A DNA stretch of 64,000 bases. Source: Stercorarius parasiticus. Its lineage: Eukaryota; Chordata; Aves; Charadriiformes; Stercorariidae. The translations under genes and the position numbers were made by a program. The notes under the pieces were generated by a model. That model was given only the letters and a program-made list of their open reading frames with translations. It was not told the DNA's origin and did not search any database. The stretch is taken from NCBI GenBank assembly GCA_013396915.1, contig VWZL01000274.1, positions 275,051 to 339,050 on the forward strand, given 5' to 3'. Shown here piece after piece: positions 37,235 through 50,560 of this stretch (the first letter of the stretch is position 1; every line of letters begins with the position of its first letter).

Positions 37235-40155
37235 CTCTGTTCTACAGAAACACTCTATGGTTTCCATAGGATCTCTCCCAATTTATGCTATTTGAAGTGG
37301 GTAGGGAATCTGGACCACAAACGGATCTTTACCAACATCAACATGTAAGATACCCTGTGCACAACTCCTTGACACATTCCCACCAGCCTGGGAGAGCATG
37401 TCTGGACTCCCCTGGTGGCAACAGAAATTCATTCAGTTTAATCAGTGGAAACCCCATGAAAACCATCACTGCCTTCAAAACAAGCCAGGAACGTGACCCA
37501 CTAATTTTATTCTGTAAATGAAACTAGGCTCAACAGGGAAACCAGACTACGGTTTTGTACAAGTCTGAGCTACTGACTGCCAAAGCTGTGTCATTTTACT
37601 GAACCTCATCCACTGCACATGAAGGCTGCCTTCCTGATTGCAAAACCTAAGGAGGTGGCTCCATTTTCAACAGAAAAATTGATGTAAGAAGTTCTGAGCC
37701 TTGCCTGGGCAAGGGGCACTCAGGGGCACTCAGGTAGGGCCACCCCATAAGTTGTATCAGTGAAATGACCCAGGCTGCCAAACCAAATCAACCATTACCT
37801 AGGCTGCAGAGAGCTTCGACCAAGAGCTGCCCACATGCAATGGCAGGGGAGCGAAGCAGATCTGCCAGAGTCAGGAGTTTCTCAGACCTGTTTTGCCACT
37901 AGAGAAAATATTAACATCTCACTCCCGAAGAGAACAAAGCAGGGAAGTCTCTGCAACTGGCCTCAGAAGAGACCGTGACCTGCTGCTGGATGTCCCCTGA
38001 TCTGCAGCTTCAGGGGGACTTTTTGCTGGGTGATTTGGTGTAATCCAGTTGCACTATGCAGGCTTGCCACAGTTGAAACAGCTCATCGCCAAATGGCTGG
38101 AGTCACCCTGTGCAGAAAGTAAAGTCAGGGCCTCAGTGGGCAATCCTAACTCAGATGTTGTAAGTGACTAGGTGGACAGGAATGTGTTTTCCTTTTCCTG
38201 TTAATAGATGACAGTAGTTGTGTTTCTGTTCTTAGGGCTAGATTGTGTCCCTCATCTTGGAGATGTGATTTGGAAGAACTGAACTGCAACTGGAGTCAGC
38301 TATAAATTTAGCTGTAGAAGAGATGGATTTACAGCAATATAAATTAACTCCAAATCTGTCCCACTGCCATGTCGGAGGGAGTAGGGTCCATGGGTAGGTC
38401 TGAAATTGTAGGAGCATCCAGATAGGCTTTATTTGACAGACACCTATGACCTACTGCCTGCAATCTGGAGAGCGGCAGTGACAGCTTATACACGATGACA
38501 GTCCCCTGCAGCCACCTCTGCCCCCTCTCTGTGTCCAGCCTTACCTGCTCCTTTCCTCCAGCTCTGGGCTTCAGATTGATGTTTAAGACAAGACACTGCT
38601 TTCTGTCTAACTCCACGAGCTCTGCAGATCATGCAATAGCCTTTGGGCATGTAGACTTTTTTGTCTTTTGCTTATTAAAGAAGTTTATCAAAAGAAGCAC
38701 CAGAATGAAATCTGGGTGCAGCTAAATCAGTGATTAAACTGCAAGTGACTTAACAGGGCCAAGGTTGCAGCCCATAGGCTTCATCTGCAATACCAGTAAT
38801 GAATACCAGACACTGACTTTGAAGTCACTTTGTGTGCAGATGATATAAAATCCCAGGAAAAACTGTTGCTAGTAAGTAAAAGCCCTTAGATACCTGGGCA
38901 AGGTTGAGGTCATTAATCAAAGGCTTTTTTACATCCACATCAGAATGGAGATATATTGAATCCATGAGCTAAACTGGTATTTGACGTTAATTAATTACAT
39001 CTTCCTATAAATTTCAGTCAATTCAGGACTTGCGCCAATATCCTGGGGAAAGAGGGAATACGGCTGCATTGCTTTCTTCCCCTTTTGTTGAAAGAATACA
39101 ACAGATTTTTAAATTAGATGTCACATATTTATTAGATATATTGTGCAGTTTCCTTTTCTCCTTCTCCCTCCTATTAACTACCTCTCCCAGAAGTTTAACA
39201 TTTTGTCCAAGACACAAATATCCTGAAAGCAATAAGTAAGTTATAATTAAGAAATCAAATACCTGAGAGCTGTGGGACAAATTACACTTTTGTTATGTTG
39301 GGGCAATCCCAGTAAGGCAGGGGGCAGAACGTGGCCGTGTATCTGAAATCAAGTAGTTCAATCTACAGTATTAGAAGTTGGCTCAGTGTGGATGTGTTTT
39401 TTAAAGCAATTATAGATATGCCAAAGGAAATGTGCAAGGCTAGCCAAGATAATCAGCAAAGTTCCTTGAGCCAACATCCCATATTCTCCTAAGATAAACT
39501 TAAACAACATTTCTATTTATTGTTTCCCGAGTCTCTTGATAGTCCCTATCAAAAGGCAAGAAAAATTAGAGGAAAGAACTGAAAAACAACTGTATAGCAG
39601 TTGCAAAGGCAGCATTTAGAAACTGGATTCTTCAGTACAGTCTGTACCAGCGTCAAGTGGAGAAGTTTTGAAATAAATCAGAGAAACCACATTCACCAAG
39701 AGGCATCAACGGGGCTTTGGGCATTGGCACAGACCTTTTTGAAGACTTCCTACATGCAACTGCAAAAGCCACTGAAGAGTGGGAACAGCCACTTTTTCTG
39801 TGCCTTTGTGCGCGGAGAGTTGAACAGAAAGAACAGATGCTTCTGCTGAATGAATGTCAATGTTTCTGGGTCCATCAGAGCTAAAGGAGAAGGGTAGAGT
39901 TGGACTTGTCCATGTCCTGCAGGTGTTCACAATTCACTTTTTCTCTACCTCTGCCCTGATCCCCTGCTGTAAATGAAGAATATTGCAAACTGGAGGCACA
40001 GTACATTTGTAACCAGGGAACACAGAAGGATAGACCTGCCAACAAGTGTGAACATGCTGGTATAAAAGGAGGACCAAAACAGGTTCACCCTTGGTTTCTA
40101 AAACAAAGCTGCCTCACTAGAAAATCACAGGCAATGATGTGTGTGGCACAAACCC
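37235..40155. other. noncoding stretch, no gene seen
   Basis: No gene or assignable repeat recognised. The part from 38860 to 39600 is AT-rich. The part near 38230-38340 contains GCTATAAATTTAGCTGTAG, a small imperfect palindrome of unknown meaning. Confidence 0.45.
37713..37732 (+). repeat. 10-base tandem duplication
   Basis: GGGGCACTCA occurs twice in direct tandem (37713-37722 and 37723-37732), a recent local duplication. Confidence 0.95.
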
Positions 40156-40161
40156 AGCTGT

Positions 40162-40300
40162 ACCAGTGCTGCCGTCTTCCAGATGGGCCGTTAAATCACC
40201 CGCAGTTATTAAAATACCATGGCAACTTCTGCAAGTGCAGAAATGCTCAGCATAACACCGTGGCCAGATTCCAGCTCGCGACACTTCACTCTCCCTACTC
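40162..40300 (+). repeat. very old vertebrate interspersed-repeat fragment
   Basis: In order the segment shows CAGTGCTGCCGTCTTCCAGATG, shortened here to its parts CAGTGCTGCCGTC and CAGATGGGCCGTTAAA, then GTTATTAAAATACCATGGCA, then CTTCTGCAAGTGCAG, then CCGTGGCCAGATTCCAGCTC. This follows an interspersed repeat I know from turtles, amphibians and fish, which carries 'gatgagacgttaaa', 'ggtcattaaaaatcccatggca', 'agagtaggggtgt' and 'gtcctggccaaattcc'. An internal 'ccgaggtcctgac' block is largely lost. I cannot name the family with certainty; a LINE-tail or SINE origin is likely. Confidence 0.55.
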
Positions 40301-42520
40301 TTTTGCTCTCCTGCCCTCAGCAGCATCGCTCCTCTCCAGCTGCACTCCTGAGGCTGCAGCCCTGGCACCAGCAGTGCCCAGGACCTCCTGGCCCTGGAAA
40401 GCCAGCCTTTTGCCTGAGCACGGGTGGTTACTGCAGCCCATTGCAACACTTGTTTGCATTCCCTTTGCCTTTGCATTTCAGAAGAAGCAGCCCCCTCTGT
40501 ACAGGAACCCCTCCAATGCCAACTGCGTCTTCCCTAAGGTGTTTTTCACCCCTGAAAACATGGAAGGAAAGCAGCATGCACTTGCTGTCCAGAGCCAGCA
40601 GTACCATGTGAAACAGTGAAATAAGCAGCACAGTTTTTCAGTCAGGGACTGAGAATAGAGTTTGTCCCGGGCAGGTCCATTGCCTACCCCCTGGCTGGCC
40701 ACAATTGTGCTAAGTCTATCTCCCCCTCCCAGTACACCATGTCTGTTGGGAAAGTCAGCCACCAAAAAGATTGAGGTCCCCACTCTGAGCCCAACGGTTT
40801 CTCTGTATGTTAGGTTAGCGCCATTGTGCTGCAAAAGCAAGGATAACTTTATGTGCATGTTGAGTGAACTCTTGAGTGGTGTCTGAGCTAATACTGGGAA
40901 GCCGTGTGCTGTACAAGTGTCTATAAGTGCTTGTACAGAGCATCTATAAATGTTTGCGTTTCCTCTTGTTTCTGACTCAAACAGACGTAGTTATTCAGCC
41001 CTGGTAGCAACCCTGCTTGCTTATAAACACAGAATTCCCATACCAGCCTTACTGCCAGCTGCAGCTTGGTGCCTCTGGCTGCAGCTGCCTGTGGCAGACC
41101 CAAGGGATGGGACTGGCTGTGGCTGCCTGACAGAGAGTGCCCACACTGCCTCCAGCTCTCCCAGGGATGTTGTAATCCTCCAGGAGCTTCAAGAACTCAA
41201 CTGATGCTTCCTTTGCCTCCCTCATCCTTTATTCCTGTTTCTTTCTGTCCCCACAGTACATTCACATTGGGGCTATGGTGCAATAAGGAAGCGTTACCAC
41301 AAAACCTCTAAGAGCAATTTTGGAAACGAAGTACCCATAAAGGAATTTGGAGTCTTAGCACCAGAAGAAAAATGTTGATTCACTGAAAACCCAGTTCATT
41401 GCCAAGCAACAACAAAACCAGGACTGATGTCCTCTGCACATCGGCTCTAGCCAAGGGACATGTTATCATTGTCAGACGCAGTACTATCCTTAGCCCTGCA
41501 ACCCATTTTCCCTCAAGTGTCTGCTGAAGCTGCTAACCTGGATATGAATAATTCATGTTTTCTCTTTTTTTGACTAAAGGCAGCTGTTGCCCACCACAGG
41601 AGATGCACGTTCTGCACAGGCCCGCTGTGCTGCAGGGACCCAGTGCAAGTGGATTTGTCCAAAGCAAGATGTCAATACTATCAGTCCTCTGCTTGCTTGT
41701 CAAGCACAGTTTGTTAATTCAACGTGCAATATAACGAGCCTAAACTAAGACAACCTGAGCAGCACATCATAGTGAAAAATGAAAACCAAGCCCATGCATG
41801 GCTCCTGGGGGGGCCAGCACCAGCCACAGCTCAGGTGTTCCTCCCTGACGGGAACCTCTCCTCACTGCTGGGGTGGAAACATTTTACTTCTGTGTCCTGC
41901 ACATTGCAGTCTCCAAGTGATACTGCTATACTGCTACACGCTAATTGGGGCCCCTAAGGCATTTCTTTTCTTTACTGAGTAGTAAATTATAAAATAGAAT
42001 AAACTGGCCCACAATATGTTTTTCCTCTCTCCAAATTAAATAACTCAGAAACCAGCACTCCTCAATTAGACCACACACACAAAACTCTTGACATTTTTGT
42101 TTTGTCTTGCAAATTAAGTGTATTTGGCCAATATAAATACCTGGAAACCTACCAGCAGTCGCCTTGGTCAGACTGCAGCAGGTTTACAACAGGTATGACT
42201 CAGTAAACTCTGCAGCTTGTCCTTCTTAAAGAACTGGTATAGCTTTCTATGGTAACGTCCTCATTAAAGCGTTTTTGCTGACTTTGATGGTGAGCCCTCT
42301 GCCTCAAAGGAATAATAGGAAAAATGAAACAGAAATACCCCCCCTACCCCCATATTTCTAGGCAGCAGTGGGATGGGGCAGCAAGACTACAAGACTGAGA
42401 GCGAGTGTGCAGGACTCTACCTTGAACAGAAATGTTTTCTGGACTGTTTAGAAGATATCAGCACCCAGGAAGAAACCTAACAGAAACAAGGCAAGTGTCA
42501 CTATGCTCTGGTATCCTCCT
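40300..42520. other. noncoding stretch, no gene seen
   Basis: GC-richer at 40.3-41.3 kb, with overlapping plus and minus frames (130, 126 and 84 codons) that match no family. C-rich words (CCCCCCCTACCCCC-like) occur at 42338-42350. No gene is supported. Confidence 0.45.
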
Positions 42521-42525
42521 CCTGT

Positions 42526-42550
42526 TAAATAAATAAATAAATAAATAAAT
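42526..42550 (+). repeat. (TAAA)n microsatellite
   Basis: Six perfect TAAA/AAAT units give a 25-base tetranucleotide repeat, likely length-polymorphic. Confidence 0.98.
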
Positions 42551-42890
42551 TCTGCTTTTCAATGAGCTGAAAACTAGAAAGGACCCTTGGATGTTTTTTA
42601 TGCAAGGTGTCCAAGGCACAGTGGCAGAGTAGGGTAGATGCAATGCTGGATCTGATCAAATGTGAGTAACTGAAAAATTCTCCTGAAAGAAAACACATCC
42701 TTATCAAAAGCAGAAGCTTTCTGAAGATATCAAATGTTAGGAAAGTTAAATTTTCCAGACGGAAACTGAGAAGAGAATCTGTATGTTGGAAAAAACAGTT
42801 TAAGGATAATTTTTGACTGAGACGTACACCCTTCTGTCCCCATGTCTGGAACTTGAGCTTTATCTGGAGCTAAGGTTTGGAGCAGGCAGG

Positions 42891-42953
42891 GTTTCACTTT
42901 TCCTCCTTCCCTGCCCCTCACTTCCATTCTCTTCCCTCCCTTCTCCACCACCC
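42891..42953 (+). repeat. pyrimidine-rich tract
   Basis: About 60 bases, mostly C and T with a few interspersed A and G (CTTTTCCTCCTTCCCTGCCC and on). It resembles a decayed CT-rich simple repeat. Confidence 0.85.
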
Positions 42954-42959
42954 GAAGAG

Positions 42960-45900
42960 GTTAAAGAGTACAAGGGGCTGAAGGTGGGAAAAACCCGGCC
43001 TGTGTAAATACACCTACTCTTTCCTAGAATGGGAGACTCAGAAGATGGGGAGGTGTCTGAAGGAAGGGCGTTAGTAGACAGGGAGCAGAAAAAACTAAGC
43101 TAACAGAAATGTTATAGAAAGACTGGAAGGCCCCTAAAACCACAGAGAACAGAGAATTTCATGACTGGTCTGGTCCCAAAATTGAGTAAATAAATAAATG
43201 CTGTGAACTTCTTGATTAAGCAGACCTAGAAGCTGTGTTTATTTTCAGACCGCCTTCTGAAGTGAAAAGCAAGTGCACATTTCTGCAGGAAAGCCAGGAA
43301 AGTTTGAAGGACGAAGTATTTCATGAGGGGATTTTTGCTTGGGATGGTAATAGGGTAGCCGTGAGGGAAGAAAGGCACAGGCTTTCAGCCTGGCTCTGGT
43401 CCTGTCATTCAGGCGTTAGCACGGTGGTGCTGCGAACGCTGCCAGGCAGCGAGGCTTGGGGCTGGCCATAGCGCTGGGCTTAGGGTGGCCACCCTGCCAG
43501 CCCGCTCCCTCTCCCTGCAGAGGTTTCCAACTAGGGGAAGGTGTCAGGCCACCCTTGGTAACAGCATCTGAGCCTTGAGTTTCGCTAATCTGCTGCTGCC
43601 CGTGACTCGTCCCTGGCACAGCACCAGCTGGGGCTGGCGCATGCACGAGCTCCATCATTTACAGATTTCACTAAAAGAAGCACAAATGGAGCACGAAAGG
43701 TTAACGCCAGTCCCCAGATGGTTCTGTTGTGCTGGGTCTCACAAGCAAATAGGCCAACTAGACCCTGCATGTTATCAGTGGAAAAAGGTCACACCTTTCA
43801 TTGCAGCCCTCTGGCCAAAGCAGCCCTTGCTGGGCCCAAGCACATGCAATAAAATATATGGGTTTATTTTTTTAAAACAGCACCAGAATGAACTTTAAAT
43901 AAAACAAATGATTGCTAATGGTCCTTTCCCACCTTCAGTCCCTTTGGCCTTTTCTCTCCCCTTTCCTTCTTGGTCCTAGACGTTTTACAAACACTTGTAA
44001 ATAACCATACCCAGGCCAAACAGAGAGTCATTCTTCATTCTAAACAGGACATCAGGGATAGTGAAAAAACAATGTTAGTGGCTGGAATGCATTGTACAAA
44101 GGTGGAGGGAATATAGGACTGTTTCTTTGTCTGGAAACAGATGACGAGTGTTTGTTTTTAACACAGTATGTTAGAGAACAGATTAGATAATAAAATCCTA
44201 AGCAGAAGAGCTCATGCTCCACCAAATCTAAAATAAACTTGGAAGAGATGTCTCGGTGAACTCCATCTCTTTCTGGGCCTTTGCAATACCATGAGGTCAG
44301 GGCTGCAGGGATGGATCATTTCACATCATTTGCTCAGTCAGTCACCAGGCAAGTATAAACGACCCCTGTACTGTGGCCTGATGTGATCAGGAATGGTAGA
44401 TCTGGTATTCTGGTCTTTCGGGAGGAGTTAATATGCCATTGCTGCAGCTGTGCCTGTTCTGATCAGCCATTCATTTCTAATAGAGTGAGCACAACCATCA
44501 GCCTGCCTTGCAGGAAATATATGCAGAAAAGTAAGGTTTTCTGAATTATCCAAGAGATTTAGGAATCTTGTTTCCAGGTATGACTTAAGATCTTTTGTTC
44601 CAGAGAAGACAAAGCCTCATTAAAGTTGATAAGCTCTGTTTTCTTAAGTACATTACAAATTGCATTAAATTGTAATCATTAGAGCTGCATTAACACGGCT
44701 TGGCCCAAAAACATTTCTGGATTTTTCAGAAAAGCAAGACATACTGAAAGAATTAATGTGGATCAACCTGAAACATTTTGATCACCTTGAAGCATTTAAA
44801 AAGCTATGCTGAGTCCTTCCAATACAGGTCATTTTATTAACTGGCAACACACAGTTTTGAAACAAAACAATGAAAAATTAAGGCTGTCCAGCAGTATAGC
44901 TCATTGTTTTCAAAGTTGTGGTTGCTTGTTAGTTTTGGATGAAAAATAAAAGCAAGCTGGGTTTTATTCCTGATTCATTAGTGGGTTTAGTTCCCTGGAA
45001 CTCTATTTAACAACAAATATAGTAAATCCATTGTTTTTACACTAACTGTTAGATGAGTAGTTCTTCTGTTAAATAGAGTTAGTTGAAATACTTACAGCAG
45101 AGCATCCCTTAACCCCCCCACTTTCTCTTATCAAAAATGGCTCTGTTTCAATACTATAAACATTTTCCATTGAAATGGATCATTTCCAGTGGAATTTTCC
45201 ACAGAAGACACAAAACGAAGTGCAGAAGGCCTGCAGCATTTTGTTCGGAGTTGACGTGATGCCTGTTGTCTGAACTCCACCGTGGGAGCCTTGCAGGGAT
45301 GCACCATGCAACCCTGCCCAGCAGCCTCTCACGTGGCCCCACCAGCGCTCCAGGGCGAGGGGTGGCGAGGGGTGGCCACAGGACCTCATGGGCCATGGGG
45401 CACCACAGGCCCTTGTGGGAAAAGGATATGCCAAGAAAAAGGTCAAACCTAAAACTGAAGGCAGCTTTTCAGCATTTCTAAACCCATGATTTTCTTTAAA
45501 AAATAAACTCAGTTAAGTTTTATTTCGACTGCTTGTCTCAACTGTTTGTTTGTCCTTAGTGCTGAAATTACATTTTTTCCCATGGGAAGGACATTATATT
45601 TTTCTGTACCCTTTAGTGTTAGCCACTCCACTTCCCTAAATTTCATTGAAACACCATAGGCATAACTTTAAACACCTTTCAAAGCCTCTATTCATAATAA
45701 TCTTTGTTACTTTTATAGTTTGCTTACATTTTCTATGCATCTGACGAGTTCCTACCTGCACCACAACAGTGCATAGCAAATCAAAATAAGGTGGTCCAGT
45801 TTGACAAATACAAACTGAAATCACTACCAAAAAAAAGTGTAGGAAGTAAGAGAAAGTTTAGACATCAAATAAAGACCATTTCCTGATTTTCACACCTACC

Positions 45901-48900
45901 TTTCAGAGCTTTGCAAGCAGAAAATCTCTGTTCACTTTGACAGTCTTAGCTTAAGCTGTTACAGCTCAGATTCACACGGCTCATATTCCATCTGATTCTT
46001 TGGGTTTTCGTGTTTTTCCCACCAGCTTTCTCTGGGCCCTCTAAAGTTTTTTGTCCATAGAAACCCCCAGGCTGAGAAGCTCAGGTGGAATTTGGGAAGA
46101 AAACTTTTATTAATTAAAGATTTCTGTAGAACGTCTGCTTGCCTTGTTGGTTTGGTTTCTTTCTAATTTCTCCAGGCTAGAAACCTGAAACACCCAATTC
46201 TTGCTTGTGAAAAACTTGCAGTTGTCCTTTTTTGGTAAATCATTGCTATTTTCCGCTGAAACGTCAAGTTGCTTTATTGAAGATAACCATAAAAATTCTA
46301 TTCCCAGCTTCTGTCTATTGCTTTTCCCGGGAACAGGAGGATGAGATGATAGGAGCAGTAGTTTTCAATGACCCAGAAATTGTGTACCACTGGCCATGGG
46401 GAGGAGAGAGCCAGTGGCCTGTGACAGACACAGGAGCTAAACAAAGAGTGGGGCACATGGGTACATTGTTTATGGAATTACCCTTTTCCATGATGAAACA
46501 GAGTAGACTACCTCAGCACTGTGCTTGTGATTCACCTCCACTGACATCCTTGCCCTGTGTCAAGGGTGGAACGGGAGGGAGTGGAGGTCGGGTAGGGCCC
46601 TTGATTTAGCATCCTGAATTCCTGAATGGAAAGAAAGGGGGTAGGGAATAAGGATTTCCAAAGAGGAACAGAATGCTGTTATTTTTGGCCTTCTCAGAAA
46701 TCTCCACAAAGTGAACAACTTTCAGCTGAGTAAGCGTCAGGAGCTCAAATATGAGGCCCGGCTCCACATCAGACTTCTCAAAACGCTCACTTCTCAGGTT
46801 ATTAAGTTTGGTCTTTGCCCTCTTGAGACCCGTGAAATGAATCAATGTCTCCTGCCAACCACCAAGGGATTTGCTGTCTTCATGCCTCATTGAGACATCA
46901 AAAAACTAACCAGTGAGGTGAGAGTTTCTCAGTCATGGATTGCACAATACTCCAAACACTAATGCTCTATGTACAGAAATAATATCCTGAAGGCAGATCT
47001 CTTCACACTGTTGTTGGTACATTTTCTAGCCTCTATCGTTCTTTAATATACCAGTTTATATATAAAGGCCAACACATGTAAATGCTGTTTTGTCTGCAAA
47101 ATGTATGCAGGCAGGCAGCTGCATTTTGGCAGAAACTGTGTGAAAATGCCAAAATCCTTAGCTGGTATAGATAGTGTACAGATTGAAAGATATGAAAAAT
47201 GCCAGCAGTATACACAAGGATCGATTATTGTCATTGGTGTAACTGTGGGACAATTTGGTTAAAAATGTAGCCCTAAATCTTCCCTTGGGTATTCTTCAAA
47301 ATCTTTTCCGTTGGGAAAGTTCCGTTGCTTAGCCCTCATAGCTTCAGAACTGTGCAGGAAAAGTCAAGCTAGTGTCGATATTTCTTTTGAAACCTGATGA
47401 TGATGAAGTTCTGTCAGCAATTTCTCTTTGTGCAATTTGTGATTCTGAAGTAAGTTGGCACCACTGTTCATGTCTAAAAAAAACTACACAGGCTGCACAA
47501 AGCCAGTTTTACCTTCCAATATGCATAGCAACTTGCTAGAAGATGTTCTGAAGAAGTCATTAAATCAGCAATTAGTGATAGAATTGTGACTAATGATGCC
47601 TGGAAACAGACCAGAGGTTAACTGGGAATTTCCTCCTCTACATTAAGAGCAGCAAGTTTAGGAGCGCTCGGTTTAGTCCTTTTCCTGAGTTTAGCAGAGC
47701 CAGGCAACCTTTCAGAGAGGGGTGATGGACTATGCACAATTAAACCACTGGACTCTTTCCATTAACTTTAAAAATTCTTGAAAAGAACCCCATATGGATT
47801 GGTTTTCCATGGCAATTCTGCAGTGCTCCCTCATCAGTGTGTGTAGAACAGATATATTTTCCTCAGGAAACTTGTTGGCATGAACATCTGGCCCATGATA
47901 ACTCCAGGAACTAAATCTAGAAGCCTTTGAGGGTTGTTAGCAGTCCATAATTTCAGTCTCATATCTCACTCTTATCACTTATTACTTCCTTCAGAACAGA
48001 GACTTGATTTTGAATGTGGACTTGCTTCAGACCAGTCCTGTTCCCCCAGTGCAGGAAGCACCCTCCAGCACCATCAGAATCTCAGAGCACGCGCTCTTGA
48101 GCCACCATCCTAATTTACAGCCTTCTACCACATTAATCAGTGGTTCCACTGTGAATTTACACAGATATCCATCATCATGCTTCTGCGGCTACACAAACTG
48201 CTCTTTCTACTGCATGAAGGTGCTTGCCATACAGTTCCCTGACTTCAGATAGAGAAGCTTGAAGTGCTTGTCTGGCTGGTTTCAGGACCATTTCACGTGT
48301 CCATCTGAAATGAGGCAGAAAAGTGCACGTGATGATATTTTAATTCATGAGCATGTGAAGTTAAATCGAGTGCCATCCTGTAAATACAGCCTCCCTTAGT
48401 AAGATTTAAGTATTACTCATTACTGTCTTGAGTATCAGCAAGTGGACATTAGTAATGAAGGCACCAACTTGACACTACTTTGTCTTTCATTACTCTCACC
48501 TATCATCTACAAAGACACTGAGGAGAGCCAGGAAGCGGTTAAGCTGCTTTTTACTCTCATTGTCATGGCAAATCTACATTTTTCTGTTAATTTCCAGCAA
48601 ATAATCTACATTTTTTCTAGTCATTCCCCCTTCTACACTACAGTCTTTGATAAGATCAAGCACTAGGTCAGAATTGTGAAGCTTAAATGTATCAGCATGA
48701 CTGATCCGACAGTGGGATTCACCAACTCAGAAAACTGTGTGACAACTTTTATCTTGTAATTTATGATAGTGCCTAGGTCTATGGGCACGACAGCAAGAGA
48801 AACTCCTAAGCACAGCCATGCTGAAAAGTCTGGCTCACCTGCCAATGACAAGGGAACAAATTAGCTTTAGACACTGCTGACCCTTACTAGAAATGTCTGG

Positions 48901-50220
48901 GGAAGTATACAGAGTGTGTGATGGAGTCAGGTTTTTTTCTGAGCAAGCCTACAAGTAGGACAGGTTTATTTTACTAAAACATAAACTACACTTTCGGCAA
49001 AACTGGAGTTATACATGTTTTGTTACAATTCTCTATGCAAAAGTGTTTTGTTTGATTGTTTGTGGGTGGGGTTTTTTGTCAAAACAGAACACTGTCCCAT
49101 CTCTACTGCATCTCATGCAGAAGATAAGGTTGTATGGGATAGGACATATATCCAGCATTTTCTATGCCCAGGACTACTCTGACTACAGCTTGCAGGATGC
49201 ATCACTGTGTTACTGCACAAAGGGCTGGGTAGTCCCTCATGGGAGCTCCTGCCCATGGTATGACCAAGGGACTTACCCCTCGGAAGTCTATCACAAGACA
49301 GTGGGGGAAAGGAGACAACATAACTATGTTTCCTTGAAATCATCGCAACAACACCACACATGTAGGTCTAGGTTCTTTCGTTCTGGCATGTTTCAAGGTT
49401 TCATATAAGCAAAACCTGAAGCCTAGCTCTCCTCTCTACCTGTTTGTAGTAGCTATAAAAAACCTGTTCATCTGTAAAATGTAGCATGTCCCACCATAAA
49501 ATACTGACCTTATTATGATAAGCTTTACACAAAGCTATTTGTTCTAACATCCAGTTTTGAAAAGTTTTAGTTGTACCCATTCCTCACAAAGTACTTTAGT
49601 CAATGTAAGCCGAAGACCTGTAGACTGAAATACTGTGGCTCCTTAGACCTGAGCACCAGCCTGGAAAGACAGAGGACCTGTCCTAAGTGGCTAAATGCAG
49701 ACAAAAAAATGATCGTTGACCTCAAGGAGGTTGTGTGAAATGTCCCATTCCCCATGTCCCACTCCTGTTTTGGGGAGTAAAGGGCAGACATAGATTCCAG
49801 TCCCAGAGAGGAACAGGGGTTCGAGACCCGTCTTTCCCATCAGCATTTCTCTTCTGCTCATTTAGCCACTCCTCTCCCAGCATCCTGGCTTGTGGTTGAC
49901 TCCTGAAGCTCCGAGCCCTTCCGTGCAGTGAACAGGCAGTGCGCATACTGAACCCAGGTCTGGCAGCTCCATTAGGCGGCTACAAATACCCGAATGCTAT
50001 TATGATATGAGACTTTTTGTGGCTGGATGCCAAAGTCTACTGGCTTACCCTTCACTGTAGCGAGGATAAGGAAAGCTAACATTTCACTCAACCATCAGAA
50101 ACATGAATTGAACTTGATAAGTAGATGAGTGGAATTTTTCAGATTTGGGGTAATAATACTCACTGACTCCATGATCACTGATGGTATTGGGAAGTTTAAA
50201 TAATCAATCTTCATAAAGGT
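42960..50220. other. noncoding stretch, no gene seen
   Basis: No gene recognised. The part from 44600 to 45080 is AT-rich with TTAA/ATTAA words (ATTACAAATTGCATTAAATT, for example) and may be regulatory. A GC-rich patch at 45250-45420 contains a 10-base tandem duplication. A B-box-like word GGTTCGAGACC lies at 49817-49827 without a matching A box or cloverleaf. Confidence 0.45.
45354..45373 (+). repeat. 10-base tandem duplication
   Basis: GGCGAGGGGT repeats perfectly in tandem at 45354-45363 and 45364-45373, in a local GC-rich patch. Confidence 0.95.
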
Positions 50221-50224
50221 CCTA

Positions 50225-50560
50225 ATCTTTGTCTGACAGGCACTGTATACAATGTGTGGAATATTAATATTGCATTCAGTTCTGGACAGCTCAGTAACAG
50301 TAGTGAGAACAAATTGGAAGGAATTCAGAGAAGCACAGCAAAATGATGGAGTGGCTAGAGAGACTGATTTATGTGGGGTTATATCAAAAGAATTGTGTGT
50401 TCTGTTTTGGCCAAAATGCAAGGCAGAAAGGATGATCTGCAGAGTGGTAAGACAGGCAACTTGGGGTGTTTGAAGGGCAGACACCACAGGAGAAAAAGAA
50501 ATTATTTGGAGCTCTCTCAGGATGCCCAATTAGAATCATTAGAAGAAATTAAGTGACTGA
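50225..50560 (+). mobile_element. old CR1-type LINE 3' fragment, decayed
   Basis: The order GCATTCAGTTCTGGACAGCT, AATTGGAAGGAATTCAGAGA, AGCACAGCAAAATGATGGAG, then a worn stretch ending near GGATGCCCAATTAGAATCAT follows the CR1 3' region of old amniote elements ('cagttctgg', 'ttggaaaaggttcagagaagggcaacaaaaatgatta'). That region codes the end of ORF2 in intact copies. Here frames are broken, with only 73 codons open. It lies opposite in strand to the copy at 2.7-4.6 kb and is too diverged to pair with it. The ends are approximate. Confidence 0.55.

Noticed and set aside
40134..40619. 161-codon plus frame as a gene
   Set aside because: Its first third is the old interspersed repeat at 40.16-40.3 kb, and overlapping frames on both strands indicate composition effects.
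49800..49850. tRNA gene or tRNA-derived SINE suggested by GGTTCGAGACC
   Set aside because: The word fits a B box, but no A box lies at the right distance upstream and no acceptor stem can be paired.
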